Positions 8,597 to 16,632 of a DNA stretch of 64,000 nucleotides are shown piece after piece; the stretch's first letter is position 1; each line of letters opens with the position of its first letter. The notes under the pieces were generated by a model that was given only the letters and a program-made list of their open reading frames with translations, was not told the origin of the DNA and did not search any database. This DNA is from Treponema brennaborense DSM 12168 (GTDB lineage: Bacteria; Spirochaetota; Spirochaetia; Treponematales; Treponemataceae). The DNA is taken from the NCBI RefSeq assembly GCF_000212415.1, contig NC_015500.1, positions 744,001 to 808,000 on the forward strand, written 5' to 3'. The translations under genes and the position numbers were made by a program.

Positions 8597-9505
8597 ATGA
8601 TGTTTGCTCTGTCGGATGAATTGGTCAGTCAGATCATTTTCGCAATGGAAAACCAGAACGGCGCGTTCGTTTTGGATGCCGAAACTGCGTCTTTGGTTGA
8701 AAACGATCGTACGCTGCCGACGGACGAATCACGTTATTACGTGTTGCCGGAATGGGACTCTTCGTGCGGTTTCCGCATGATGGAACGGTTCGTTTCCATG
8801 CAGCGCAACGCGCAGCTGAAACAGCAGCTGCGTTCCGTGCTGTTTTCCGGTAAGGGGGTGTTCAGAAATTTCAAGAATGTTTTAAAATCGTTTCCTGAAG
8901 CGGAAAAACAATGGTTCGCTTTCAAGGAAAAAGAAATGGCCCGGCACATTATGCAATGGTATAATACGCTGCGCGAAGCGCGGGGACTTGAAAAACTGGG
9001 TGACGAACCGGAAGAAAGCGAAGACTTGGTGCACGATGATTTCGTGTTCCGCGGATACCGAAAAGATACCGACGAAGAAGCGTTCGCCGTTGCGGCAAAC
9101 GCCATTATGGGCGAATTTGAAATTCAGTGGCCCGGTGAAATCGGAATCGCGTTGTCCGATCTATGGCAGCAGAAATGCGGAATGGCGGACCCCGGCTCGT
9201 TCGTTTCGATAGTCGCAGAGACCGTGAACGGAGATTTTGCAGGCTGCGTCGCCGCGTCGCCGTATCCGTCTTACACCCGGAAAACGGTGCTGCTTACCGC
9301 GTTTTTCGTTTTACAGAACTACAGAGGGCTGGGAATAGGAAAAGAGCTGCTTACTCTGATCCTTGCCGAATTGAAAACCCGCGGCGTTCGCTGGGTTTTA
9401 TTAGCCGATATGGTGATACCCGATTTTTTGGTACCGTGCTTGCTCCGATGCGGATTTTCAAGCTGCGGCGGCGGGTATATTGCGGATATATCCGCAAATA
9501 AATGA
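8597..9505 (+). CDS. UPF0158 domain fused to GNAT N-acetyltransferase
   Basis: 302-residue two-domain protein. Residues about 1-135 match the UPF0158 pattern (LSDELVSQIIFAMENQNGAF, then GKGVFRNFKNVLKSFPEAEKQW, then FKEKEMARHIMQWYNTL). Residues about 150-302 look like a GNAT acetyltransferase, with the acetyl-CoA loop NYRGLGIGKELLTLIL. UPF0158 has no known function, and the acetyl acceptor is unknown. TATAAT at 8584-8589 lies only 7 bases before ATG 8597 and no Shine-Dalgarno sequence is present, so the transcript may be leaderless; ATG 8600 is the alternative start. Confidence 0.85.
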   Translation: MMFALSDELVSQIIFAMENQNGAFVLDAETASLVENDRTLPTDESRYYVLPEWDSSCGFRMMERFVSMQRNAQLKQQLRSVLFSGKGVFRNFKNVLKSFPEAEKQWFAFKEKEMARHIMQWYNTLREARGLEKLGDEPEESEDLVHDDFVFRGYRKDTDEEAFAVAANAIMGEFEIQWPGEIGIALSDLWQQKCGMADPGSFVSIVAETVNGDFAGCVAASPYPSYTRKTVLLTAFFVLQNYRGLGIGKELLTLILAELKTRGVRWVLLADMVIPDFLVPCLLRCGFSSCGGGYIADISANK

Positions 9506-9630
9506 GTCGTGATTTTTTGAATTGTTAAAATATACGGCGGCATGGAAAAGCGTCGCTTTCAAAGGTATTTCCCGCGTGCTTGAGCTTACGGCGGCGGGAA
9601 CGGCCGCCGTCAATGTATGAGGAGTGATAT

Positions 9631-10461
9631 ATGTCTGCCAAAACGTTTAGTTCTTTTGATGAAGAACGTTTTACCGCATTGCTTTCAGATGCGGTCGATA
9701 GAGTAAAAACGGAAGAAGATCCGGTTGTATTGAATGAATTGAAAAAACTTTTTAAGAAAAACGTTCCGTTTACGCTGAGAATGTACGTAGCCGCCTATTT
9801 GGCAAAAAGCGGAATGTCCGGTATGAGAGGTTCTTACCGGAATCAGCGCCGGGATTTCGCGAATAAACCCGGCGAGCTCCGTGGCCGCCGTGATTCGGAA
9901 CGCACCCGCCGCGACGACGCATCGGATTCCCCGCGCCGCGATTCCGAACCGGCTTTCCGCCGTTCCCGGCATGAAGACGGAGCTGCAGCCGAAGCGCGCC
10001 AGGCTCCCCGGCGCGTAACGATCGACGAATCGCTTGCAACGACCATTTTTATCGGAATCGGCCGGAACCGCAGAGTGTTTCCGCGCGATCTGGTCGGACT
10101 GCTCGTGCAGGTTGCCGGTCTTTCCCGCGACCGCATCGGCGATATCCGCACGCTCGACAATTATTCGTTCGTTCAGCTGTTCAGCGAAGACGCCGAACGC
10201 GTGATAGAATCCCTGAACGGATACGATTACCGCGGACGTAAATTGTCCGTCAGTTATTCCCGTAAAAAAGAAGACGAAACGTTTGAAGACGACGTTCCGT
10301 ATCAGGCGGAAAACGACTCGGTTCCCGAAACGGAATGTGACGACGCGGCGCCTTCAGGATACGACGCGGAAACGGATTCCGTCTGCGACGATGCCGTTTG
10401 CGACGATGCCGATGCCGCCGGAGATGCCGGTGACGATATGCGGAATCAGGATGCCGAATAA
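9631..10461 (+). CDS. DbpA-type RNA-binding domain protein without helicase
   Basis: 276 residues in three parts. A helical N-terminus (1-65) ends in LRMYVAAYLAKSG. A basic Arg/Asp/Ser-rich linker (66-125) follows. A DbpA C-terminal RRM-like domain (about 130-210) has TTIFIGIGRNRRVFPRDLVGL and IRTLDNYSFVQLF. An acidic low-complexity tail with repeated VCDDA ends the protein. In DEAD-box helicases such as DbpA this RRM-like module binds rRNA; here no helicase core is present, so this may be a free RNA-binding accessory protein (inference). The start ATG 9631 has GAGGAG upstream. An 8-bp perfect hairpin (9588-9595 with 9603-9610) in the leader could be autoregulatory. Confidence 0.85.
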   Translation: MSAKTFSSFDEERFTALLSDAVDRVKTEEDPVVLNELKKLFKKNVPFTLRMYVAAYLAKSGMSGMRGSYRNQRRDFANKPGELRGRRDSERTRRDDASDSPRRDSEPAFRRSRHEDGAAAEARQAPRRVTIDESLATTIFIGIGRNRRVFPRDLVGLLVQVAGLSRDRIGDIRTLDNYSFVQLFSEDAERVIESLNGYDYRGRKLSVSYSRKKEDETFEDDVPYQAENDSVPETECDDAAPSGYDAETDSVCDDAVCDDADAAGDAGDDMRNQDAE

Positions 10462-10475
10462 CGGCCCGGCGGTGC

Positions 10476-11171
10476 GTGTTGACGACGGATATAAGCGTTT
10501 GCAGAACCGGTCCGCTCGGTGTTAATACGCTGATCGTTCCGCTGTGTCCGGGATACGTCTTTATGGCCGATCCCGGCGGCGACGCCGGCTTGATTGACAG
10601 CCTGCTGAAGCGGCAGGCTGTGGTACCGGCCTTTATCGTGTGCACGCACGGCCATTTCGACCACGTGCTGGGATTGGGAGAATTGCTGTCGCGGTATCCG
10701 GGTACGCCCGTCGCCGCCGGCGTGTATGAAACCGGATATTTCGGCAGTGAAGGCGCGGAGCGGCAGCGTGCCGATTTGCACGCGCTCGGATTGGACGATA
10801 TGATCCCCGCGCTCGCCGACCTGCCGCCGGTTACCGTTCCGCTTGCAGACGGTGCGGCGCTCGATTGCGCCGTTCGGCCGGACGCTCCCGCCGCCGTAAA
10901 AACGGCGGCCGCCCGGTGGTCAGTCCTGCATACGCCCGGGCACAGTGCGGGCGGCGTGTGTTTATACAACGCCGGCGACGCGCTGTTAGTGGCGGGTGAT
11001 ACGCTGTTTTACGGCGGATACGGCCGAACCGACTTGTACGGCGGAGACGGGCGCGCTTTGCGGCAAAGTCTGCGCCGCCTTTCCCTGCTGCCCGGATCGG
11101 TGCGCGTGTATCCCGGTCACGGAACCGCGGCGTTCCGCTTGGATGAAAACGTGCTGCCGGCGTTTTTTTAA
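10476..11171 (+). CDS. Metallo-beta-lactamase-fold hydrolase (GloB-like)
   Basis: 231-residue MBL-fold enzyme. The metal motif THGHFDH (about 65), a histidine in HTPGHSAGG, the aspartate in VAGDTLF and the final YPGHG are all present. Small single-domain members of this group are often annotated as hydroxyacylglutathione hydrolase-like or thioesterase-like; the exact substrate cannot be read. It starts at GTG 10476 (TTG 10479 is the alternative), only 14 bases after the RNA-binding gene, and has no strong Shine-Dalgarno sequence, so translation is probably coupled. It converges on the Na/Pi cotransporter; 11172-11243 holds no feature. Confidence 0.9.
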   Translation: MLTTDISVCRTGPLGVNTLIVPLCPGYVFMADPGGDAGLIDSLLKRQAVVPAFIVCTHGHFDHVLGLGELLSRYPGTPVAAGVYETGYFGSEGAERQRADLHALGLDDMIPALADLPPVTVPLADGAALDCAVRPDAPAAVKTAAARWSVLHTPGHSAGGVCLYNAGDALLVAGDTLFYGGYGRTDLYGGDGRALRQSLRRLSLLPGSVRVYPGHGTAAFRLDENVLPAFF

Positions 11172-11243
11172 CGAAATCCGCGGCGCAGACCGCACTGCGG
11201 GTGGGGAACAGCGGCTCCGCGGGGAAACGATCGTACGGCTGCG

Positions 11244-12902
11244 CTATTGCGTCTGGGCGAGCGCTTCCGAAATGCTGAACGCCCGATCGCCGATTTTTTC
11301 GATGTTGCGAACCAAGTCTATATAGAGCAATTCCGATTTTACGTCCGCGCCGCTTTCGAGCCGTTTGCGTGCGACTTTTTTAAGATTTTTTCTGAACACG
11401 TCGATTTGATCTTCAAGATCCTGGGCAATCGTCAGCTGTTCTTCGCTCAGATGTTTGTTGATGTTTTCACGGATAAACGACAGAAAGCGGTGCGCAAGGT
11501 CGATATACGGATGCAGCCGTTCTATGTCCTCTTCCGCGAACGTCATGTCTTTTTCTATGCTGCGGCGCAGCAACAGCGCGACGCTGTAACAGTCGTCGGT
11601 CATACTTTCAAGGTCGTCTACGATACGCAGCATGATTGAAACGTTGTTGCGCAGTTTGTCGCTGACGGGCAGCTGTGAGCAGTGTACCAAAAATTTTGAA
11701 AGCTGCTCCTGCATTTGATCCGCGTAGTCTTCTTCCTTTGCAAGCGATTCCATCTGCGTTTCGATGAATTCCGACGTCCGGTGTGCAAAACCGAATTCGA
11801 TCCGGTCGAACATTTTGGTAACGACGCCGGTCATGTCCGCGATTTCTTTTTCCGCGCGGATAACGTACGCGGCGGCGTTTTCTTTTGCCCCCGTTTCCAT
11901 AAAATCAAGCCGGTAAACGTCCGGCGTTTCGTCTTTTTTCGGCTTGATAAGCACTTCGGTAAGAGACGCGATCTGCGTCGTGAACGGCAGGAACAGCAGC
12001 GTGTTCAGTACGTTGAACACCGTGTGCAGCATGGCGATATGGAACGTGATGTTCGCTTCGACCGGTCCGGGAACCAGCCGATCCACCAGCGCCAAAAGCG
12101 GGTGCAGCAGCAGCGCCGCGATCACGGTTCCCGTAACGTTAAACAGTACGTGCACGAGCGCGGCGCGTCTGGCGTTCACTTTGGTTCCGAACGCGGCGAT
12201 AACCGCGTCGATCGTGGAACCGATATTGCTGCCCAGCACCATCGCCGCCGCGAACTCCCACGGTAACAGCCTGTTGTACGACATCGTCAAAATGATCGCG
12301 GTTGACGCGCTCGACGAATGCAGCAGTACGGTGATAATCATGCCCGCGGCGATACCGATGAGAACGCTCAGCGTTCCCTTATCCGTAAAAGCCGTCAAAA
12401 ATTGTATGTTGTTCGCGTCGAGGGTCGGTATCGTTTTTGAAAGGAGATCAAGTCCCAGAAAGAGCAGTCCGAAGCCCATGAGCGCTTCGCCGATATTCTG
12501 TTTTTGCAGTTTTTTTATTACAGTCAGAATGTATCCGATGCCGAACACCGGAATGGCTACCGCCGATATTTTGAAATTGAAGCCGAAAAACGCCACGATC
12601 CAAGCCGTTACCGTCGTTCCGATGTTCGCACCGAATATGACGCCGACTGACTGCGTCAGCGTCAGCAGTCCGGCGTTGACGAACGACACGACCATGACCG
12701 TGGTCGCTCCCGACGACTGGATTATCATCGTTATGAACATACCGGTCAGCATCGCAGAAAAGCGGTTTCCGGTCATCATACCCAAAATACGGTGTAAGCT
12801 TTTTCCGGCGCTTTTTTGAATGCCGTCGCTCATCATTTTCATTCCGTACAGGAGAAATCCCAATGCGCCGATGAGCTGAAAGAGTATCGATATAATATTC
12901 AC
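11244..12902 (-). CDS. Na/Pi cotransporter family protein with PhoU-like tail
   Basis: 552-residue inner-membrane protein. The first ~330 residues are hydrophobic and carry two Na/Pi-cotransporter repeats (GAVLGANIGTT-type motifs: GVIFGANIGTTVTAW and AMVLGSNIGSTIDAV, each preceded by QSSGATT- or HSSSAST-like loops). Residues about 350-552 are a helical PhoU-like cytoplasmic domain. Such proteins are thought to move phosphate with sodium or to act in phosphate homeostasis. I start it at GTG 12902 (N-terminus NIISILFQLIGALGFLLYGMKMMS); the frame is open to 12986, but the extra residues are polar. TATTGT lies 7 bases before this GTG and no Shine-Dalgarno sequence is present. Confidence 0.9.
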   Translation of the reverse strand: MNIISILFQLIGALGFLLYGMKMMSDGIQKSAGKSLHRILGMMTGNRFSAMLTGMFITMIIQSSGATTVMVVSFVNAGLLTLTQSVGVIFGANIGTTVTAWIVAFFGFNFKISAVAIPVFGIGYILTVIKKLQKQNIGEALMGFGLLFLGLDLLSKTIPTLDANNIQFLTAFTDKGTLSVLIGIAAGMIITVLLHSSSASTAIILTMSYNRLLPWEFAAAMVLGSNIGSTIDAVIAAFGTKVNARRAALVHVLFNVTGTVIAALLLHPLLALVDRLVPGPVEANITFHIAMLHTVFNVLNTLLFLPFTTQIASLTEVLIKPKKDETPDVYRLDFMETGAKENAAAYVIRAEKEIADMTGVVTKMFDRIEFGFAHRTSEFIETQMESLAKEEDYADQMQEQLSKFLVHCSQLPVSDKLRNNVSIMLRIVDDLESMTDDCYSVALLLRRSIEKDMTFAEEDIERLHPYIDLAHRFLSFIRENINKHLSEEQLTIAQDLEDQIDVFRKNLKKVARKRLESGADVKSELLYIDLVRNIEKIGDRAFSISEALAQTQ

Positions 12903-13044
12903 AGGATACACAATATCAGAACGTCCTGCTTTTTTCAACGGGAAAGGGCGGCCGTAAGCGGCGAAACTGCGGAAAACTTTCGGCACTGCCCGGATTTTGC
13001 GTACACTGCTTGTCCTGAACAGCGGATTCGAGTATAGTAAAGGT

Positions 13045-13836
13045 ATGAAACGTCGGTTTTTTCCGGAAATTATCGTCCTTTTTTTTCTCGTGTTCGGTTG
13101 TTCTCAAGGCCGGTCTGATTTTTCGCAAACCGAGCACACCGTGCATTTCATACCCGAACCGGCGACGGCGCACGATACGGCAGTCGTGCACGCTCCGCGT
13201 CCGTTTCCCGAACCGGTCCGTCGTATTGCCGTTTTATTCGGCTACGGCTATAATGACGACGCGTTCGTTTCTTCGGCTTTGGAAAAACTGCGTCCGGCGT
13301 TCGGGCTCGTTCAGGACGGCGGGGCGGTGATTCCGCTCGTTTTTCCCGATGATTTTAAACGCGGCGGAACCGCCCGCATTTCGGCACTGTCGGCGCTCCT
13401 TGAGGCGAACGGTGCGGACGGTCTGGTGTTGCTCGGTGCGCCGGAAGGCACTCACGCGGCTCTTGCGCGGATGCAGGACGCAGGCGGCGGCTCTGTCGGA
13501 TATCCCGTTTTTTCGCTTTTGCCGCAGGATGATTTGCTCGGCATGGAAGCCGGCTGCGATTTGGTGTTGGAATATATGCCGGCAGCGAACGAGGGGGCGG
13601 CTACAGCCGAAGAAACGTCGGTATTCGTTTCCGGAAATATCCCCGATTTACTGGTACGGGCGGTCGGATATCTGTCGCTGTTTCCGCAGGATGCGGTCGA
13701 TTTGAGCGGTTCGGCATATGCCGATCTGCTGCAACACGCGCGGCAACTGACGGGAAGCGAATGGACCGTTACCCGATACGTTGATCCCGAAACGGGACTG
13801 CGGCCGGTGAATCATTTTGTAATAGAACAACACTAA
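13045..13836 (+). CDS. Predicted lipoprotein, periplasmic, unknown function
   Basis: 263 residues starting at ATG 13045. A signal sequence ends in the lipobox-like LVFGC, so Cys18 is probably lipidated. The mature part has an alternating beta/alpha pattern (RRIAVLFGYGYNDDAF, GADGLVLLGAPEG, VGYPVFSLLPQDD) that recalls periplasmic sugar-binding folds, but I do not recognise a named family. The start has no conventional Shine-Dalgarno sequence; TATAGT lies 6 bases upstream with TTGTCC 17 bases before it, suggesting a leaderless message. The YfcE-like gene follows after 24 bases in the same direction. Confidence 0.7.
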   Translation: MKRRFFPEIIVLFFLVFGCSQGRSDFSQTEHTVHFIPEPATAHDTAVVHAPRPFPEPVRRIAVLFGYGYNDDAFVSSALEKLRPAFGLVQDGGAVIPLVFPDDFKRGGTARISALSALLEANGADGLVLLGAPEGTHAALARMQDAGGGSVGYPVFSLLPQDDLLGMEAGCDLVLEYMPAANEGAATAEETSVFVSGNIPDLLVRAVGYLSLFPQDAVDLSGSAYADLLQHARQLTGSEWTVTRYVDPETGLRPVNHFVIEQH

Positions 13837-13860
13837 AACAACCATATAATAGGAAGTGAC

Positions 13861-14580
13861 ATGAATACGTTGACAGTACAGGATACTTCTCTGATAGGAT
13901 CGGAAGAAGCTATTTCTATGCTCGAAAAAAAACATGCTGCGCGTTTGCTCGTTGTTTCGGATTCTCACGGAGAGGCTGAAGTTCTTGAAAAAATAATAAC
14001 GGAGTTCGGAAGCGATTGCGACGCGCTGATATTCTGCGGCGACGGAGTGTGCGACGTGATCGCGTGCATGGATGAATCCGTTTCGGATAAAAAACTCGCC
14101 GCCGCGCTGCCGCCGGTTATCGCGTGCGTAAAAGGGAACGGCGACGCCGAACGGTATCCTATATATGGAGAAGAAGACGAGCCGTCGGACGGCGCCGGTA
14201 CGGAGCGGCGCGTATGCCGGTATTTTGAAGTTCAGCCGCGCGTCCTTTTGCGTGCGGCCGGGCGTACGGTACTCGTCGTTCACGGTAACCGTCACGGCGT
14301 CGATTTCGGAACGGAAACGCTGCAGTCGTCGGCGGAAGTCATGGACGCCGATATGGTGTTTTTTGGGCATACGCACCGTCCGTATCGGGAAGAAAACGGT
14401 GCGACGCTGCTCCTGAATCCGGGCAGCTGCGCCCGTCCGCGCGGCGGCGTGCCGCCGACGTTTGCCGTCGTGTCCGTACCCGGCAGTACGGAACGGTACG
14501 ACGTTGAATTTTTTGAATTGGAAGAAACGATGTTCGGCGGATATGTGTTTACGCCGTTTCATGAAATTTCAGGATATTGA
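13861..14580 (+). CDS. YfcE/MJ0936-family metallophosphoesterase
   Basis: 239-residue calcineurin-like phosphoesterase. The dinuclear metal motifs appear in order: SDSHG (about 38), FCGDGVCD, KGNGDAE, VHGNRHG and FGHTHRPY. Family members hydrolyse phosphodiesters in vitro; the natural substrate is unknown. The usual GNCD is GNGD here. The protein has an N-terminal extension of about 30 residues before LLVVSDSH, and a short acidic insertion at about 100-115 (EEDEPSDGAG). GGAAG precedes ATG 13861. It is probably co-transcribed with the upstream lipoprotein gene. Confidence 0.9.
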   Translation: MNTLTVQDTSLIGSEEAISMLEKKHAARLLVVSDSHGEAEVLEKIITEFGSDCDALIFCGDGVCDVIACMDESVSDKKLAAALPPVIACVKGNGDAERYPIYGEEDEPSDGAGTERRVCRYFEVQPRVLLRAAGRTVLVVHGNRHGVDFGTETLQSSAEVMDADMVFFGHTHRPYREENGATLLLNPGSCARPRGGVPPTFAVVSVPGSTERYDVEFFELEETMFGGYVFTPFHEISGY

Positions 14581-14620
14581 ACGCGGCGGATTTATAGCCG
14601 TCTGCGTAAGGAGGTATACG

Positions 14621-15043
14621 ATGAAAAAATTACACATGATTGCCGTTCTTGTCGTTTTCGGAACGGCCTGCGTTTTTGCGGATAAAATCATATCCGCCGA
14701 CGCGTTGCCTAAAAACGCTCAAACCCTGATCGGCACCGCGTTTCCCGGAAAGACGGTTCAGTATGCTCAGGCTGATTTCAACGAATATGAAGCGGTTTTG
14801 AACGACGGAACTGAAATCCAATTTACCGGCAACGGCGACTGGGAAGAAATCAAATCGTACGGCGGCATTCCCGCCGCGCTGCTGCCGAAAGCTGCAGCGG
14901 ATTACATCGGCACGCAGTATCCGAACGTGCTTATTGTAAAAGCGGAAAAAGACTGGCAGGCGCTTGAAGTAACGCTTGCCAATCGGATGGAACTGTATTT
15001 CGACAAAAACGGTAAACTGCTCGGACAAAAACTGGACGACTGA
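14621..15043 (+). CDS. PepSY-like exported protein
   Basis: 140 residues with a signal peptide ending near ACVFA. The mature protein consists of two tandem PepSY-like/DUF2874 units. Unit 1 is LPKNAQTLIGTAFPGKTVQYAQ, then a beta hairpin with GTEIQFTGNGDWEEI. Unit 2 is LPKAAADYIGTQYPNVLIVKAE, then MELYFDKNGKLLGQ. Such proteins are small periplasmic or surface proteins, perhaps protease inhibitors; their function is unknown. AAGGAGG lies just before ATG 14621. The stop codon is 11 bases from the end of the convergent ABC ATPase gene. Confidence 0.82.
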   Translation: MKKLHMIAVLVVFGTACVFADKIISADALPKNAQTLIGTAFPGKTVQYAQADFNEYEAVLNDGTEIQFTGNGDWEEIKSYGGIPAALLPKAAADYIGTQYPNVLIVKAEKDWQALEVTLANRMELYFDKNGKLLGQKLDD

Positions 15044-15054
15044 TACCGGATCGG

Positions 15055-15804
15055 TTACGCGTTCAGTACTTTGCCCAAAAAGTCCTTGAGCCGCGGATTT
15101 TCCGGATTCCCGAAAATCCGCTGCGGCGAGCCCTGTTCCACGATAACGCCTTCGTCCATAAAGAGAATGCGGCTTCCGGCTTCTTGGGCGAACCGCATTT
15201 CGTGCGTAACGACCGCCATCGTCATGCCTTCTTTCGCAAGGTCCTGAATGACGGACAGCACTTCGCCCACCATTTCGGGATCAAGGGCGGAAGTCGGCTC
15301 GTCGAACAGCATCACTTTCGGCTGCATGGCCAGCGACCGCACGATCGCGATGCGCTGTTTTTGTCCGCCGGAAAGCTGCGGCGGGTACGCGGATTCCTTT
15401 TCGGCAAGCCCGACGCGCTCAAGCAGTTCCCGCGCGCGTTTTTCCGCTTCAGATTTTGTCTGCCGCTTGAGCAGAATCGGCGCGAGCGTGATGTTTTCAA
15501 GCACCGTTTTATGCGGAAACAGATTGAAATGCTGAAACACCATTCCCATTTCGCTGCGGTAGCCGTCGATGTTCTTTTCCCGTTTACGGCGGGAAACCGA
15601 GGAATCGGTCATATTGTGGCCGTCGAAAATAATTGTTCCCGACGTCGGCGCTTCAAGCAGATTCAGGCAGCGCAGAAACGTGCTCTTACCTGAACCCGAC
15701 GGGCCGATGATAACGATAACTTCGCCTTTTTTGATTTCTTCGGTAATGCCGCGCAGCACTTTGAGCTGACCGAAATCTTTAGTCAATCCTTCAACTTTAA
15801 TCAT
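15055..15804 (-). CDS. Polar amino acid ABC transporter ATP-binding protein
   Basis: 249-residue ATPase of the GlnQ/HisP class. It has Walker [11 protein letters not shown]-loop [17 protein letters not shown], signature LSGGQKQR, Walker [17 protein letters not shown], and the H-loop in [12 protein letters not shown]. It energises uptake of a polar amino acid through the adjacent permease. AAAGGATG precedes ATG 15804, and the gene overlaps the end of the permease gene by 8 bases. No substrate-binding protein gene is adjacent, so the specificity is unknown. Confidence 0.95.
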   Translation of the reverse strand: MIKVEGLTKDFGQLKVLRGITEEIKKGEVIVIIGPSGSGKSTFLRCLNLLEAPTSGTIIFDGHNMTDSSVSRRKREKNIDGYRSEMGMVFQHFNLFPHKTVLENITLAPILLKRQTKSEAEKRARELLERVGLAEKESAYPPQLSGGQKQRIAIVRSLAMQPKVMLFDEPTSALDPEMVGEVLSVIQDLAKEGMTMAVVTHEMRFAQEAGSRILFMDEGVIVEQGSPQRIFGNPENPRLKDFLGKVLNA

Positions 15805-16489
15805 GAGAGCGCATCCTTTTTTCTATCCGGGCAAGCAGTTTTGACAGCGGAAACGTCATCAGAAAATAAACGACGGCGGCGACAAGCAGCGGCTCGAACG
15901 GCTGAAACGTATTGCCGCGCACGGTGTTCGCCTTGTACATCAAGTCCGCGATTCCGATGATGGAAACGATGGACGATTCCTTGATAACCACGACGAATTC
16001 GTTTCCGAGCGCGGGCAGCACGTTGCGCACCGCCTGCGGTATGATGATATGGGCGAGCGTCCGCGGATACGAAAGGCCGAGACTGCGTCCCGCTTCCGTC
16101 TGACCTTTGTCCACGGACTGAATGCCGGAGCGGAATATTTCGCAGACGTAGGCGGCGGAGTTCATGCCCATCGTAATAACGCCGGACATGAAGTCGGAAA
16201 AGTTGATTCCGAGCAGCGCCGTCATGAACGGTACGTCGGGAAAGCGGATGCCGATCGCCTGCAGTCCGTAGTAAATGATAAACAGCTGCACCAGAAGCGG
16301 CGTCCCGCGTATGAACTCGACGTACGCAGTGCCCAGAAAACGCAGTCCCCGATTCTTGCTGATCCGGCACATTGCCAGCAGCATTCCGAAACACGTTCCC
16401 AGCGCGACTGCAATGAGCGAAAGTAAAATGGTGTTTTTGGCCCCGATAAGATAGAACGACCAATATCTGCTTAAAAACGAAAAATTCAC
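15797..16489 (-). CDS. Polar amino acid ABC transporter permease
   Basis: 230-residue permease of the HisM/GlnP type with about five membrane helices. The characteristic [19 protein letters not shown] and the EAA loop [34 protein letters not shown] are present; the latter docks onto the ATPase. It starts at GTG 16489 with AAGGA about 7 bases upstream. It forms a two-gene operon with the ATPase. The solute-binding protein must be encoded elsewhere, or the transporter shares one. It is divergent from valS; 16490-16578 holds no other gene. Confidence 0.94.
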   Translation of the reverse strand: MNFSFLSRYWSFYLIGAKNTILLSLIAVALGTCFGMLLAMCRISKNRGLRFLGTAYVEFIRGTPLLVQLFIIYYGLQAIGIRFPDVPFMTALLGINFSDFMSGVITMGMNSAAYVCEIFRSGIQSVDKGQTEAGRSLGLSYPRTLAHIIIPQAVRNVLPALGNEFVVVIKESSIVSIIGIADLMYKANTVRGNTFQPFEPLLVAAVVYFLMTFPLSKLLARIEKRMRSHD

Positions 16490-16578
16490 AGTGTATCCTT
16501 ACCGCTTCCGCCGGAACGGATTCCGGGTGCAACAAATATACGCGTATTATAAACGGAAAAACCGATAAATGCAATCTA

Positions 16579-16607
16579 TTGAAAATTGCCGGTGAATTCT
16601 GTATAAT
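16579..16607 (+). promoter_or_regulatory. valS promoter
   Basis: TTGAAA (16579-16584), a 17-base spacer and a consensus TATAAT (16602-16607). The start point would be near 16614, giving a short leader with GAGGTG before ATG 16633. No T-box-like leader is present. Confidence 0.75.
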
Positions 16608-16632
16608 CAAACGATATTATCGAGGTGCGTAC

